Below, piece by piece: positions 17,851 through 26,296 of a stretch of DNA of 33,635 bases; the first letter of the stretch is position 1, and every line of letters begins with the position of its first letter. Source of the DNA: Candidatus Kapaibacterium sp. Its GTDB lineage: Bacteria > Bacteroidota > Ignavibacteria > Palsa-1295. A program made the translations under genes and the position numbers. Below the pieces are notes generated by a model. It searched no databases. It saw nothing but the letters and a program-made list of their open reading frames with translations, and was not told the origin of the DNA. The stretch spans positions 1 to 33,635 of the forward strand of contig JADGPZ010000016.1 in assembly GCA_017882165.1 (NCBI GenBank), in the 5' to 3' direction.

Positions 17851-18984
17851 TCAGCCTAGCATCTTCTTATACACCCGGTACGTCTTGTACTTCACTCCGT
17901 TCATCATCTGGGCGGCGCGGTTCATCGGTGCGTTGCTTTCCTGCACCCAGGAGGCTTCGCCAAACTTGTAGCCCTTGCGCTTGGCGGCTTCCATCGTTTC
18001 GCTAAAGAGCAACGCGTCGACGCCGCGATTGCGATACTCCTTCAGAACACCGAGGACGATAATGCGGACCGTATCAATCGCCTTCTTCTTTGTGAACAGA
18101 TTCCACAACGCAATTGGCAGATTGAAAAAGCCGCGCGGGATCCGTGGTCCCGCATGGAACGCTTGATTGACATCCGGCAACGACAGCGCGAATCCGACTG
18201 GCTTGCCATCCACCTCTGCGAAAAAGATCAACTCGGGATCGTAAATCGGCTTGAGGTCTTTGGCGAGGAAATCGAACTCCGCGTCCGTCATTGGGAAGAA
18301 GCCCCGGTTCTCCCAGGCGGTATTGTAGATATGTTTGACAAGCGCCAGTTCTTCGTTGAATCGCTTTGGATTCATCGGCCGGATGGTGATCTTGTTCCGC
18401 TCGCGCATCGCGCTGGCAACGCGCATGAGTTTATCGCTTCGTGCAGTTTCCTGTGATAGTAGCCACGCGTAGAGATCGTGATCTTTTGCATATCCGTTCT
18501 GCTCTAACAGCGATGCGTAATAGGGCGGATTGTAGGTCAGCAGCAGCACGGGTGGCCGGTTGAAGCCCTCGATCAGCAGACCATATTCATCATTCGACGA
18601 GGGATTCGCCGGACCATACACGACCTTCATCCCATTCTCGCGCAAGTAGTGCTCGGCGGCCTCGAACAGCGCGTGGGCAACATCGGGATCATCGACCGAT
18701 TCGAAGAATCCGAAAAAGCCAGCTTGCTCGTGTTGTGCGGCAATGTAGTTGTCGTTAATTGAGGCGGCAATACGGCCCACGATCGTGCCGTCGCGCTCGG
18801 CGACCCAGAAGCGAATCTTAGTATGTTGATAGAAGGGATTCTTCGTTGTGTCGATCAACTTCATCCGGTCCATCTCCATCGGCGGGACCCAGTTCGGATC
18901 GTCGCCATAGATATCCCACATCATGCGGACGAACTTCAGTTTGTCCGCTTTCGAGGTTACTTCCCGGACGCTGACGTTACTCAT
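17851..18984 (-). CDS. GNAT-fold N-acyltransferase, paralogue of the fusion's C-terminal domain
   Basis: The 377-residue protein aligns by eye along its length with residues from about 425 onward of the synthase fusion at 19692-22133. Shared landmarks are KNPFY, VGRIAA, NPS/SPS-x-NDE-GLL, and the C-terminal RAAQ-MNG-Y-YRVY. It has no signal peptide. I recall that the bacterial ceramide synthase of Caulobacter is a GNAT-like protein; this family may be related, so N-acylation of a long-chain base is a reasonable hypothesis but not proven. The start ATG (18984) overlaps the upstream gene's TAA by one base (TAATG), so translation is coupled. It is the last gene of the three-gene operon. Confidence 0.8.
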   Translation of the reverse strand: MSNVSVREVTSKADKLKFVRMMWDIYGDDPNWVPPMEMDRMKLIDTTKNPFYQHTKIRFWVAERDGTIVGRIAASINDNYIAAQHEQAGFFGFFESVDDPDVAHALFEAAEHYLRENGMKVVYGPANPSSNDEYGLLIEGFNRPPVLLLTYNPPYYASLLEQNGYAKDHDLYAWLLSQETARSDKLMRVASAMRERNKITIRPMNPKRFNEELALVKHIYNTAWENRGFFPMTDAEFDFLAKDLKPIYDPELIFFAEVDGKPVGFALSLPDVNQAFHAGPRIPRGFFNLPIALWNLFTKKKAIDTVRIIVLGVLKEYRNRGVDALLFSETMEAAKRKGYKFGEASWVQESNAPMNRAAQMMNGVKYKTYRVYKKMLG

Positions 18985-19688
18985 TATTTTGAAGTGTTGT
19001 GTGATGCTGCGGTATTGAATTCCTGAAGCTTCTTGTGTGCACGGTCGGAAGCCTTGCGCGACGCTGCCCCTGCGTCCTTTGCCTCCTTCTGCGAGCCGTC
19101 GAGCTTTGCAATCAGCTTGCGATACTCTGCGGCATCGCCGGTCGAGTGGAATTGCGGCACGTCTTTGACGATCTCATATTGAGTGTGCTGCAAATAGAGG
19201 AGCACATCCAGGACCTGCGAATAGATCTTACTGAGCGCCGCCACATACACGTCGAACGCCTTATTGTCCGCGATGTATGAGGTGGCAACAGACTTGATCA
19301 GCTTCTTCTCAGGCACAGGCGGATACTCTCCTTCGAGCACGAATAGCGAATCTTCGAACCGCTCGATAATCGTTTTACCAGTGGCCCGGTATTTCTTGAG
19401 GTACTCGATAAACTGGAGAGTCTTGCCAACATTCTCGGCGACATGGACTGAGTCAAGATTCTTGACTTCCAGCGGCCGCGTCTTGTTGATCGCCTCGATG
19501 TGCGTGTTGAAGTCTTCATTCCGAGCGCTGAGAGTCGTGATCATCGAGTCGAGCACACCGTTGGCGCTCATCGTGACGAGACGGGTGATGGTCTGTTCCT
19601 TGGTCTGGGCGTGCGCGACAGGAAGGATGAAGATTCCCACGCAAGCAACCAGGAGACCGGCAATCGTTTTTCGCATCATTCTCATCAT
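18984..19688 (-). CDS. Exported helical protein of unknown function
   Basis: The 234-residue protein (ATG 19688; ATGs at 19685, 19679 and 19676 also fit) has a signal peptide ending near VAHAQ. The mature part is almost entirely helical and rich in Lys, Glu and Ala, with no cysteine and no recognised motif. The C-terminal third is Lys/Ala-rich, like a coiled coil. It lies 3 bases after the stop of the synthase-GNAT fusion and overlaps the next GNAT gene by one base, so it belongs to that operon. A periplasmic helper in lipid handling is possible by context only. Confidence 0.7.
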   Translation of the reverse strand: MMRMMRKTIAGLLVACVGIFILPVAHAQTKEQTITRLVTMSANGVLDSMITTLSARNEDFNTHIEAINKTRPLEVKNLDSVHVAENVGKTLQFIEYLKKYRATGKTIIERFEDSLFVLEGEYPPVPEKKLIKSVATSYIADNKAFDVYVAALSKIYSQVLDVLLYLQHTQYEIVKDVPQFHSTGDAAEYRKLIAKLDGSQKEAKDAGAASRKASDRAHKKLQEFNTAASHNTSK

Positions 19689-19691
19689 TTA

Positions 19692-22133
19692 TTAGACTGG
19701 TCCTCGTTCTTCCCCTTGATAGAGCGGCTTCTCATACACGCGATACCGCTTGTACGGCTCGCCGTTCATCACCTGTGCGGCGCGGGACATCATCGCGTTG
19801 TCCTCGAGCACCCATGAGGCTTCGCCGAACTTGATGCCCTTCTTGCTGGATCGCTCGAGGATTTCGCGGTACATCATCGCATCGACGGCGCGGCCACGAT
19901 ACTCCGGCATGACGCCGAGCAAGATAATGCGCAGCGTGTCGATCGACTTCTTTTTCGTCATGAGATTGGAGATCGCCGTCGGCAAGTTCATCGCTCCCTT
20001 CGGGATTGGCTTACCGGCGAGGAACGCCTGATTGATGTCAGGCACGCAAAGCGAGAAGCCGATGGTCTGCGGTTTGCCGTCCACGCCGGGTACTTCGGCA
20101 AAGAGGACGAAGTCAGGATCGATGATCTGCTTGAGTTCGCCGGCGAGCATCGTGATCTCGTCTTGCGTCAGCGGCACGGCGCCCCAGTTCTCTTCCCAGC
20201 CACGGCCATAGAGATCGCGAATCAGATTCACTTCCTCATCGTACTTCTTCATGTCGAGCGCACGCAGACGCACCTTCGATCGCTCGCGCAGCATGGTTGT
20301 GACACGCTCGATCTTCGGCGAGAGTCCGATGCTCTGCGTAATGCGCCACGCCAGAAGGTCCTTCGCCTTCTTGTATCCGGCGGCATTCCAGAGCTTCTGA
20401 TAATACTCGTGATGATACGGCATCATGACGCACGGCGGAAACTCGAAGCCATCGACGAGCAAGCCAACTTCATCATTGATCGATGGACTGATCGGCCCGC
20501 GCACTTCCGTCATGCCATGCGATCGGAGGAAATCCTCTGCTGCACCGAAGAGCGCATTCGCAACGTGCTGATCGTTGATCGAGTCGTAGAATCCGACAAA
20601 TCCGATCTTGTCATCATAGATCTCGTTGTGGCTGTGGTTGATGATCGCGGCGATGCGGCCCACGGTTCGGCCAGACTCATCTTCGGCAAGGAAAAGCTGT
20701 GCTGTCGCGTGCTTGTAGAACGGATTCTTTATTTCGTCAATGAGCCGCATGCGGTCCATTTCGAGCGGCGGTACCCAGTTCTTCTCATTCTCATACAGCG
20801 CCCACGGCAGCCGGATGAAGCGGAGCTTGTCCTTGCGACCGGCCACTTTGTGGATTTTGATCGCGTGGCGAGTGCCGACCCCGGCACTCGCGCCGGTGCC
20901 GAGGGCGGCACCGGCCACGCGAGTTTGCTCCACTTCTTCCTCATCCAGAACTCCCAGCTCTTCGCCGATCTCCTTGAAGAGTTCGAGAATTCGGTCCAGA
21001 TGTTCCTTCTCATGCGTGGCCATGAAGCTCGTGCGCATCATCTGCAGACCAGGCATTACGCCCGGCGAGATAAAGGCATTCACGAACACGCCGGCATCGA
21101 ACAACTTGCGCCAGAAGACGAACGTCTTGAAATCATCGCCGATGATGACCGGCACAATCCCGGTCTTCGACTCCATGATCTTGAAGCCCAGCGCCTTGAA
21201 CCCGCTCCGCATATAGTCCGCATTATCGATGAGGCGTTGAATGCGCTCGGGCTCGGCGCGAAGAATCTTCAGCGATTCGAGTGCCGCCGCGACGGACGCC
21301 GGTGTTGGACTCGCCGAGAAAATCAGTGCTTGCGAATTGTGCTTGATATAGTTGATCACGCGCTCCTCGCCAACGACAAATCCGCCCAGACTCGCAAACG
21401 TCTTCGAGAACGTCCCCATCGTCATGTCGGTCTCTTTGACGAGATTGAAGTAGCTCGCCGTGCCGCGGCCACCCTCGCCGATGACGCCGACGGCATGCGC
21501 ATCGTCCACCATGACGCGCGCATTGTAGAGTCCTGCGATCTCGATCATGCGCGGCAGATCGACAATCTCGCCCGACGTCGAGAAGACGCCATCGCTCACG
21601 ATGAGCTTCGGTGCGTCCACCGGCAACTTCGAAATGCGCCGCTCCATGTCGGCCATGTCGTTGTGGTTGTAGCGGACGACTTCGCCGTACATCCCTTTCG
21701 ACATCAAATTTCCCGCGACGATGCAGGCGTGATTGTCCTTATCGCTAATGACATACTCGCCACGTTGGCAAAGCGTCGGGATCACACCTTGTGCCGTCTG
21801 GTAGCCGGTCGAGAACAGCAGACAGGCTTCCTTTTGGAAGTAGTCGGCCATTTCGGCCTCCAGCTCTTCGTGCAGCCGGACCGTCCCGGTCAGATACCGA
21901 GAGCCGGAGCAGCCGGTGCCGTAACGCTCGATGGCATGGATCGCCGCTTCCTTGACGCGCGGATCGGCGGTCAGCCCGAGGTAATTGTTCGAGCCGGCCA
22001 TGATGACCTTCCGGCCTTCGATCTGCACGACCGGGCCTTCGTTCTCCTCGATCGCGCGAAAGTACGGGTAATATCCGGCTTCCTTGACCTCATCGGCCCG
22101 CGTGAAGTCGTAACACTTTTGAAATAGGTCCAC
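19692..22133 (-). CDS. Fusion: alpha-oxoamine synthase (serine palmitoyltransferase-like) with GNAT N-acyltransferase
   Basis: From GTG 22133 the protein has 813 residues. The frame reaches ATG 22202, but that ATG lies inside a dispersed repeat, so the GTG giving [10 protein letters not shown] is preferred. Residues about 15-395 are a PLP-dependent alpha-oxoamine synthase: [26 protein letters not shown] (His213) and the PLP lysine in [12 protein letters not shown] (Lys244). Text such as GSNNYLGL and YGTGC-GSR resembles Bacteroides-type serine palmitoyltransferase more than KBL or BioF. Residues 404-424 are a repeat-encoded linker. Residues 425-813 are a GNAT domain paralogous to the gene at 17851. 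The product is probably cytoplasmic and could condense serine with an acyl thioester and then N-acylate the 3-keto base. BioF- or KBL-like chemistry is the alternative. Confidence 0.85.
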   Translation of the reverse strand: MDLFQKCYDFTRADEVKEAGYYPYFRAIEENEGPVVQIEGRKVIMAGSNNYLGLTADPRVKEAAIHAIERYGTGCSGSRYLTGTVRLHEELEAEMADYFQKEACLLFSTGYQTAQGVIPTLCQRGEYVISDKDNHACIVAGNLMSKGMYGEVVRYNHNDMADMERRISKLPVDAPKLIVSDGVFSTSGEIVDLPRMIEIAGLYNARVMVDDAHAVGVIGEGGRGTASYFNLVKETDMTMGTFSKTFASLGGFVVGEERVINYIKHNSQALIFSASPTPASVAAALESLKILRAEPERIQRLIDNADYMRSGFKALGFKIMESKTGIVPVIIGDDFKTFVFWRKLFDAGVFVNAFISPGVMPGLQMMRTSFMATHEKEHLDRILELFKEIGEELGVLDEEEVEQTRVAGAALGTGASAGVGTRHAIKIHKVAGRKDKLRFIRLPWALYENEKNWVPPLEMDRMRLIDEIKNPFYKHATAQLFLAEDESGRTVGRIAAIINHSHNEIYDDKIGFVGFYDSINDQHVANALFGAAEDFLRSHGMTEVRGPISPSINDEVGLLVDGFEFPPCVMMPYHHEYYQKLWNAAGYKKAKDLLAWRITQSIGLSPKIERVTTMLRERSKVRLRALDMKKYDEEVNLIRDLYGRGWEENWGAVPLTQDEITMLAGELKQIIDPDFVLFAEVPGVDGKPQTIGFSLCVPDINQAFLAGKPIPKGAMNLPTAISNLMTKKKSIDTLRIILLGVMPEYRGRAVDAMMYREILERSSKKGIKFGEASWVLEDNAMMSRAAQVMNGEPYKRYRVYEKPLYQGEERGPV
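20862..20924 (-). repeat. In-frame palindromic element forming the fusion linker
   Basis: The 63-base element (21 codons) has short terminal inverted repeats (cgcgtggc / gccacgcg) and two inner hairpins (gagtgccg/cggcactc and cggtgcc/ggcaccg). It encodes a Gly/Ala/Thr-rich stretch containing GVGTRHA between the synthase and GNAT domains. Confidence 0.75.
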
Positions 22134-22197
22134 AGGTATAGGATTGGGGGTAAGTGGCTGACTGGTGGCGAGCACGCTAACGCAAAGAAGAGAAATT

Positions 22198-22248
22198 GTC
22201 ATTCCCGCGAAAGGGCTGCCCTCGACCTGATCGGGGGCGGGAATCCAG
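22198..22248. repeat. Dispersed GTCATTCCCGCG...GGAATCCAG repeat, copy 2
   Basis: It starts gtcattcccgcgaaaggg and ends cgggaatccag. It contains the ATG (22202) of the over-extended synthase frame. The inner cctgatcggg segment recurs in the copy at 23221-23300. Confidence 0.75.
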
Positions 22249-22259
22249 GTTATTCCTGT

Positions 22260-23162
22260 TTAATGCTGTACAATGAACTTCGCCGAGGCACTTCCGGCGT
22301 CTGAGTTGAACCTTGCGAAGTAGGTGCCGTTCGGCCAGGAATGGGTGTCGAGAGAAATTATTCCATCCTCAGACTCCTGAGCAGAAAAAACTTGCTGGCC
22401 AAAAATATTCGAGATGGCAAACGCACCTCTGCGAAGGTTAACCGAGATATTCACGGCGGCCACTGTGGGGACAATTGTAAAATTGCCAATGATGCCGCCT
22501 GGATGCTTCGAAACGTCAGCTAAGATGCGAACAGTATCGCCTGCTCGATCGAGGCTAAACATTACTCGGATTGAAACTGGATTGGAAGGGATGGTCGTGT
22601 CGTGAGCAGTGTAATTGTAGAGCCACTCATGCGACATCATTTCCCGATCGGTGGCCGAATAGCTCAAGCTCGCTCGTACATCCGAACCCAGAATGAGATG
22701 GGCAGAATCATTCTCCAATACATGAAGAGCTGTCAACGTGCAGTCCTGGATATGGTCGTCACCGGAAACTTCGATATTACTCACGTCAGTCTCCAACCAA
22801 TGATGATTCAAATGAACATAGCACACACCTGCTCTCATAGCAGTGTCAATTGATCCTGAGGTTGTATTGGATTCGGATCCTGACTCCCAATATGGCGGGC
22901 TACCTTTTTGAGGAGGCGTACTATATGAACTGGTTGCACTTGCATGGTAGGTAGTCGAATCCCATAGTACCGAATCGAATGCGTTATCAATTTGAATCGG
23001 TGCGAGACGGGTGATAGGATTATTAACGTGGTCATACTGCACTTGCTCGCCAGCCACTGTAACATGCACAAAATGAAACCGCGATAGATCAATCGTTTGA
23101 GCGTGCGCGGTAGCAGCGATCCAGAGGATCGTGAAGATAACGCCAATGCAGCGAGTCACCAT
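22260..23162 (-). CDS. Secreted protein with T9SS sorting-like C terminus, function unknown
   Basis: The 300-residue protein (ATG 23162) has a signal peptide ending near AHAQ (about residue 22). The mature region is Ser/Thr/Asp-rich and beta-looking with no enzyme motif. The last 65 residues (NISVNLRRGAFAI ... GQQVFSAQ ... WPNGTYFARF ... KFIVQH) match the general pattern of a type A T9SS sorting domain, with NGTYFAR near the end. It is probably surface-exposed. It is followed on the same strand, across a repeat, by the synthase operon, but probably forms a separate unit. Family not recognised. Confidence 0.75.
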   Translation of the reverse strand: MVTRCIGVIFTILWIAATAHAQTIDLSRFHFVHVTVAGEQVQYDHVNNPITRLAPIQIDNAFDSVLWDSTTYHASATSSYSTPPQKGSPPYWESGSESNTTSGSIDTAMRAGVCYVHLNHHWLETDVSNIEVSGDDHIQDCTLTALHVLENDSAHLILGSDVRASLSYSATDREMMSHEWLYNYTAHDTTIPSNPVSIRVMFSLDRAGDTVRILADVSKHPGGIIGNFTIVPTVAAVNISVNLRRGAFAISNIFGQQVFSAQESEDGIISLDTHSWPNGTYFARFNSDAGSASAKFIVQH

Positions 23163-23220
23163 GATTAGTGAACCGAGAATTATGATAAAATCTCCCTTCA
23201 GAAGAGGTCAAAGTTTTATG

Positions 23221-23300
23221 CCTGCCCTTGATCTGATCGGGTGCGGAGTCGAAGTTCTGGCAATTCCGGGGTCTGGATTCCCGCTTTCGCGGGAATGACA
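23221..23300. repeat. Dispersed GTCATTCCCGCG repeat, copy 3 (inverted)
   Basis: On the plus strand it ends ggattcccgctttcgcggga followed by atgaca, the reverse complement of the family start. The left part carries ctgcccttgatctgatcggg, as in copy 2. Confidence 0.75.
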
Positions 23301-23315
23301 AATCAGAGCTTCAGC

Positions 23316-23381
23316 CTAATTCCCAGCTTTGAACTTCTGGTTCTCGATCAACCCGACCGCATTCCCGAACGGATCGAGGAC
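23316..23381 (-). pseudogene. C-terminal remnant of a VOC/glyoxalase-family gene
   Basis: On the minus strand 21 codons read VLDPFGNAVGLIENQKFKAG plus one residue, then TAG at 23316-23318. The DPFGN and GLIEN-x-KF pattern is the usual C-terminal end of VOC (glyoxalase/bleomycin-resistance) proteins. No start or upstream part is visible: the frame is interrupted at the BrnT-type toxin-antitoxin pair, which ends at 23389. I infer the older gene was displaced by that module. Confidence 0.5.
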
Positions 23382-23388
23382 GGCAGGG

Positions 23389-23670
23389 CTACGCGGCCCG
23401 CTTCCGTTTTGTTTTCGGCAGCGCCTCGACAATATGACGCAAGGCGTTATTGACCGACTTTGAATCGGGGAAGATTTTTCCCAAATCGTCATCGAGCGCG
23501 ACGAACCGTGCGTGTGCGCCTTCCCCGAGGAGCTCGACTGTCACGCCCTCACGGTATTTCTTATAGTGCTTTCCGCGCACGCCGCTACTAAAATCGTAGT
23601 GCGGGAGCATGTCGTCGGCTTTTCCGTTCGCCGTCGCGCCATTCGCGGAATGTTTATTTGTTTTTTTCAT
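23389..23670 (-). CDS. Antitoxin-like partner of BrnT
   Basis: The protein has 93 residues from ATG 23670; a longer frame to 23706 lies inside the toxin gene. The core YDFSSGVRGKHYKKYREG followed by FPDSKSVNNALRHIVE is the pattern of small antitoxins that accompany BrnT/RelE-like toxins. The C-terminal part looks like a short DNA-binding or dimer helix and ends in a basic tail. It overlaps the toxin gene by 17 bases in toxin-first order, as in BrnTA modules, and probably represses its own promoter; no operator was identified. Confidence 0.7.
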   Translation of the reverse strand: MKKTNKHSANGATANGKADDMLPHYDFSSGVRGKHYKKYREGVTVELLGEGAHARFVALDDDLGKIFPDSKSVNNALRHIVEALPKTKRKRAA

Positions 23671-23935
23671 AAAACCTTCTTTCTTCGCGGTTTGCACGTC
23701 TCGCATGAATGAGCCGAATACGACCTTCCCTCTCGGTATAAACCACGCTTAGCAGGGTTCCATTCTTCGCTCTGCCTAAATCGACAAATCGATCTTCCGC
23801 CTGCGAGTGGCCGAAATCAAAAATAGTAATCGCCATTTCATCGTCGAAGACGGTCATCGCTTCCTCGAACCGCACTCCGTGCTTTTCGAAGTTAATCTTC
23901 GCTTTGGCCGGATCCCACTCAAATACTAAGCCCAT
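23654..23935 (-). CDS. brnT: BrnT-family ribonuclease toxin
   Basis: The 93-residue protein starts at ATG 23935. An upstream extension to 24028 has no family similarity and is rejected. The N-terminal FEWDPAKAKINFEKHGVRFE and the middle DRFVDLGR are BrnT hallmarks. Near the end RLIHARRANREERRFYE holds the basic residues used by this RelE-like fold to cut RNA. Production is expected to be blocked by the antitoxin encoded just after it. The pair lies 131 bases from the divergent purF gene and next to a gene remnant, suggesting recent insertion. Confidence 0.88.
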   Translation of the reverse strand: MGLVFEWDPAKAKINFEKHGVRFEEAMTVFDDEMAITIFDFGHSQAEDRFVDLGRAKNGTLLSVVYTEREGRIRLIHARRANREERRFYEKNK

Positions 23936-24066
23936 ATTTTCGGTATCCCAAGATGCCTTTTGGTTGGCGGCCGAACATGCGAAGAAACTAAGAAACTCCG
24001 CTGAAATTCCGAGCAATCTGGCTGCCATGAAATTCTCACCCCGCTCCCGGTGTTAGGCACGCTCCC

Positions 24067-25644
24067 ATGCCAAACACCCCGCCCGACCCCTTTGCGATTG
24101 AGTTACCGGTGCTGAGCATTCCGGGTCAGGATAACAGCAATCGTGAGATTGATAAGCCCGAGAGCAATTGCGGCGTTGTCGGTATTTTCAACCATCCTGA
24201 GGCGAGCGTCACGGCGTATTATGCCCTTCACGCATTGCAACACCGGGGTCAGGAAGCTGCCGGAATCCTCGCGGCGAGTTGGGAGGAAAACGGAAAAGGC
24301 CCAAAACGCCGCTTCGCCATCCACAAGGATAACGGCCTTGTGCTCGATGTGTTCAAAGATGACAGAATCCTTTCGGAAGTCCTGGTTGGCGATGCCGCAC
24401 TCGCGCACAATCGCTACTCGACGACTGGCGCGAGCGGCAAGATCGAGAACATCCAGCCGTTTTACATGCACTACCGCTCCGGTAATTTCGGGCTGGCGCA
24501 TAACGGCAACCTGACGAACACTCGCGCGCTCCGCGAGCAGCTTGCCAATCAAGGGACGATTTTCCAGACTTCGACCGACAGCGAACTCATTCTGCATCTC
24601 GTCGCGCACTCGCACAAGGAGGACCAGGTCGAGCAAATCCGCGATGCGCTTTTGGAAACGCGCGGCGCCTACTCGCTCGCGCTGCTGACCGACACGGCGC
24701 TCATCGCCGTGCGCGACCCGCATGGCATTCGTCCACTGGCGATCGGCCGCCTGCGCCTGCCGGACGGCGAATACGCCTACATGGTCGCATCCGAAACCTG
24801 CGCGTTCGATATTGTCGGCTTCGAGTACATTCGCGATGTCCAGCCGAACGAGATCGTCATCATTGACGCGCATACCGTTGCAACCGGCGAAATCCGCTCG
24901 GTGCAACTCGCCGAGCACGCGCCGAAGCCGACCTATTGCATTTTCGAGTATATTTATTTCTCGCGTCCCGATTCGAAAATATTTGAAGAGAATGTCGATC
25001 GTGTTCGCCGCCGCTTAGGCAAGAGCCTTGCCATTGAGTCGCCGGTCACGCACGATCCGACCAGGAAAGTGACAGTCATCAACGTCCCCGACTCCTCGAA
25101 CACCGCGACGCTCGGCTATGCAAGCCAGAACCAGAAGCTCGGCAATCAGACGAAGTATCAGATCGGTCTCATCCGCTCGCATTATGTCGGCCGCACGTTC
25201 ATCCAGCCCGGACAGGACCGCCGCGAGATGAAGGTGAAGGTCAAGTTCAATACCGTCAAGGGCGTGCTCAAGGATAAGAAGGTCGTCGTCGTAGATGATT
25301 CCATCGTGCGCGGCACGACTTCGAAGGCGCTCATCGCCTTGATCCGCGAGGCCGCGCCGAGCGAGGTACATCTCCGCATCACGGCGCCGCCGATCACGCA
25401 TCCGTGCAAGTACGGCATGGACTTCCCGAGCAAAGGCGAACTCATCGCGAATCACCACGCGGATCAGGACGCGATCGGCGCACATCTCGGCGTCGATTCG
25501 CTGCGGTATCTCTCGGTAAAGAAGCTGCTCGAAAGCGTCCCGCGCCGGAACAAGGCTGGCGGTGAGATTGGCTACTGCACGGCCTGCTTCACCGGAAATT
25601 ATCCTGTCCCATTCGACGAAGAAGCCGCAGAAACAGACGATTGA
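24067..25644 (+). CDS. purF: Amidophosphoribosyltransferase
   Basis: The 525-residue enzyme catalyses the first committed step of purine synthesis: PRPP plus glutamine to phosphoribosylamine. The nucleophile Cys35 follows a propeptide of 34 residues (SNCGVVGIF), which is normally removed by self-cleavage. The glutaminase domain has LQHRGQEAAGI and HNGNLTN. The PRPP-binding motif is VVVVDDSIVRGTTS. Cysteines in PTYCIFEY, THPCKYGM and YCTACF correspond to the iron-sulphur ligands of the Bacillus-type enzyme, so an oxygen-sensitive cluster is expected. Start ATG 24067 is the only good choice. No other pur gene adjoins. Confidence 0.97.
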   Translation: MPNTPPDPFAIELPVLSIPGQDNSNREIDKPESNCGVVGIFNHPEASVTAYYALHALQHRGQEAAGILAASWEENGKGPKRRFAIHKDNGLVLDVFKDDRILSEVLVGDAALAHNRYSTTGASGKIENIQPFYMHYRSGNFGLAHNGNLTNTRALREQLANQGTIFQTSTDSELILHLVAHSHKEDQVEQIRDALLETRGAYSLALLTDTALIAVRDPHGIRPLAIGRLRLPDGEYAYMVASETCAFDIVGFEYIRDVQPNEIVIIDAHTVATGEIRSVQLAEHAPKPTYCIFEYIYFSRPDSKIFEENVDRVRRRLGKSLAIESPVTHDPTRKVTVINVPDSSNTATLGYASQNQKLGNQTKYQIGLIRSHYVGRTFIQPGQDRREMKVKVKFNTVKGVLKDKKVVVVDDSIVRGTTSKALIALIREAAPSEVHLRITAPPITHPCKYGMDFPSKGELIANHHADQDAIGAHLGVDSLRYLSVKKLLESVPRRNKAGGEIGYCTACFTGNYPVPFDEEAAETDD

Positions 25645-25678
25645 GGAGTCGTAGCGCATGTGACGAGACAAATAGCCT

Positions 25679-25738
25679 TGTCATCCTGAGCGCAGTTCGG
25701 CATAGCGAAGCGGAGCCGAACGGAGTCGAAGGATCTCC
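25679..25738. repeat. GTCATCCTGAGCG...GTCGAAGGATCTC intergenic repeat
   Basis: It runs from tcatcctgagcgcag to gtcgaaggatctc with inner gttcggcatagcgaagcgga palindromic parts. This is a repeat type seen widely in environmental bacterial genomes. It is a single copy here, in the gap after purF. Confidence 0.6.
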
Positions 25739-25806
25739 CGCACGAAGTCAAGAGATTCCACATAGGAAAGTCCGGGCACCGTTTTGCCATTTTTCTTGCT
25801 TCTCCC

Positions 25807-25836
25807 ATGGGACTTATATGACTTATAGGACTTATC
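25807..25836 (+). repeat. GGACTTAT short tandem repeat containing a start codon
   Basis: Three imperfect units of gacttat (gggacttat, atgacttat, aggacttat) are read through by the following lipoprotein gene, whose ATG (25818) and first six codons lie inside it. Confidence 0.6.
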
Positions 25837-26174
25837 TGCTCGTTGCGCTTGGCCTCTTCCTGGGATGCCAATCCGAACCCGAGGTTTGGGAGAAATCCCG
25901 CGGCCTTGAGATTTCGGTCTTCAAGGATTACGATGGCGGCAAACCTTATGTCACCACGCTCTACGAGAACTTCGGCAAGGACACGATCGAGAAGATCCGT
26001 TACGAACTGATACTCGAAACGAAGGGCCACTTCGACACCGTGCTGAAGGAGATCGTCCCGCCGAAGCTGCTGCGTCCCAAGGACCGCCACAGCGTCCCGC
26101 GCCACATCGGTGAGGATACCATCGCCGCCGACTACGTCCACGTCGGGCAAGTGTGGGCGGTGAAGAAGAAGTAG
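25818..26174 (+). CDS. Small lipoprotein of unknown function
   Basis: From ATG 25818 the protein has 118 residues. The longer frame back to 25641 reads through a dispersed repeat and is rejected. A short hydrophobic signal ends in FLGC, with Cys17 a possible lipidation site; the lipobox is slightly atypical. The mature part is rich in charged residues with alternating hydrophobics (LETKGHFDTVLKEIV) and has no known motif. It follows purF by 173 bases. Its first six residues (MTYRTY) come from the GGACTTAT repeat. Family not recognised. Confidence 0.6.
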   Translation: MTYRTYLLVALGLFLGCQSEPEVWEKSRGLEISVFKDYDGGKPYVTTLYENFGKDTIEKIRYELILETKGHFDTVLKEIVPPKLLRPKDRHSVPRHIGEDTIAADYVHVGQVWAVKKK

Positions 26175-26207
26175 TAAGACTTAGAGGCTCATCGACAATT
26201 CTAAAAC

Positions 26208-26287
26208 TGTCATTCCCGCGAAAGCGGGAATCTAGGTTCAGTTACTGCGCACTTGGGGTCTGGATCCCCGCTTTCGCGGGGATGACA
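26208..26287. repeat. Dispersed GTCATTCCCGCG repeat, copy 4 (nearly complete double palindrome)
   Basis: Two hairpins, cattcccgcgaaagcgggaat at the left and atccccgctttcgcggggat at the right, are arranged as an inverted pair starting gtcatt and ending atgaca. It lies between convergent genes and could act as a bidirectional terminator. Confidence 0.8.
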
Positions 26288-26296
26288 AGCATCCTC

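Noticed and set aside
20163-22127. 654-codon open frame on the plus strand opposite the synthase fusion
   Set aside because: It is an Arg/His/Asp-rich antisense shadow of a strongly conserved gene, with no motif of its own.
22198-22202. ATG 22202 as start of the synthase fusion
   Set aside because: It lies inside a dispersed repeat and adds 23 residues unlike the family; GTG 22133 fits homologue length better, though this is not proven.
24051-24066. Sigma-54 type promoter (ggcac...tgc) before purF
   Set aside because: The GG-to-GC spacing is one base too long and it overlaps the start codon.
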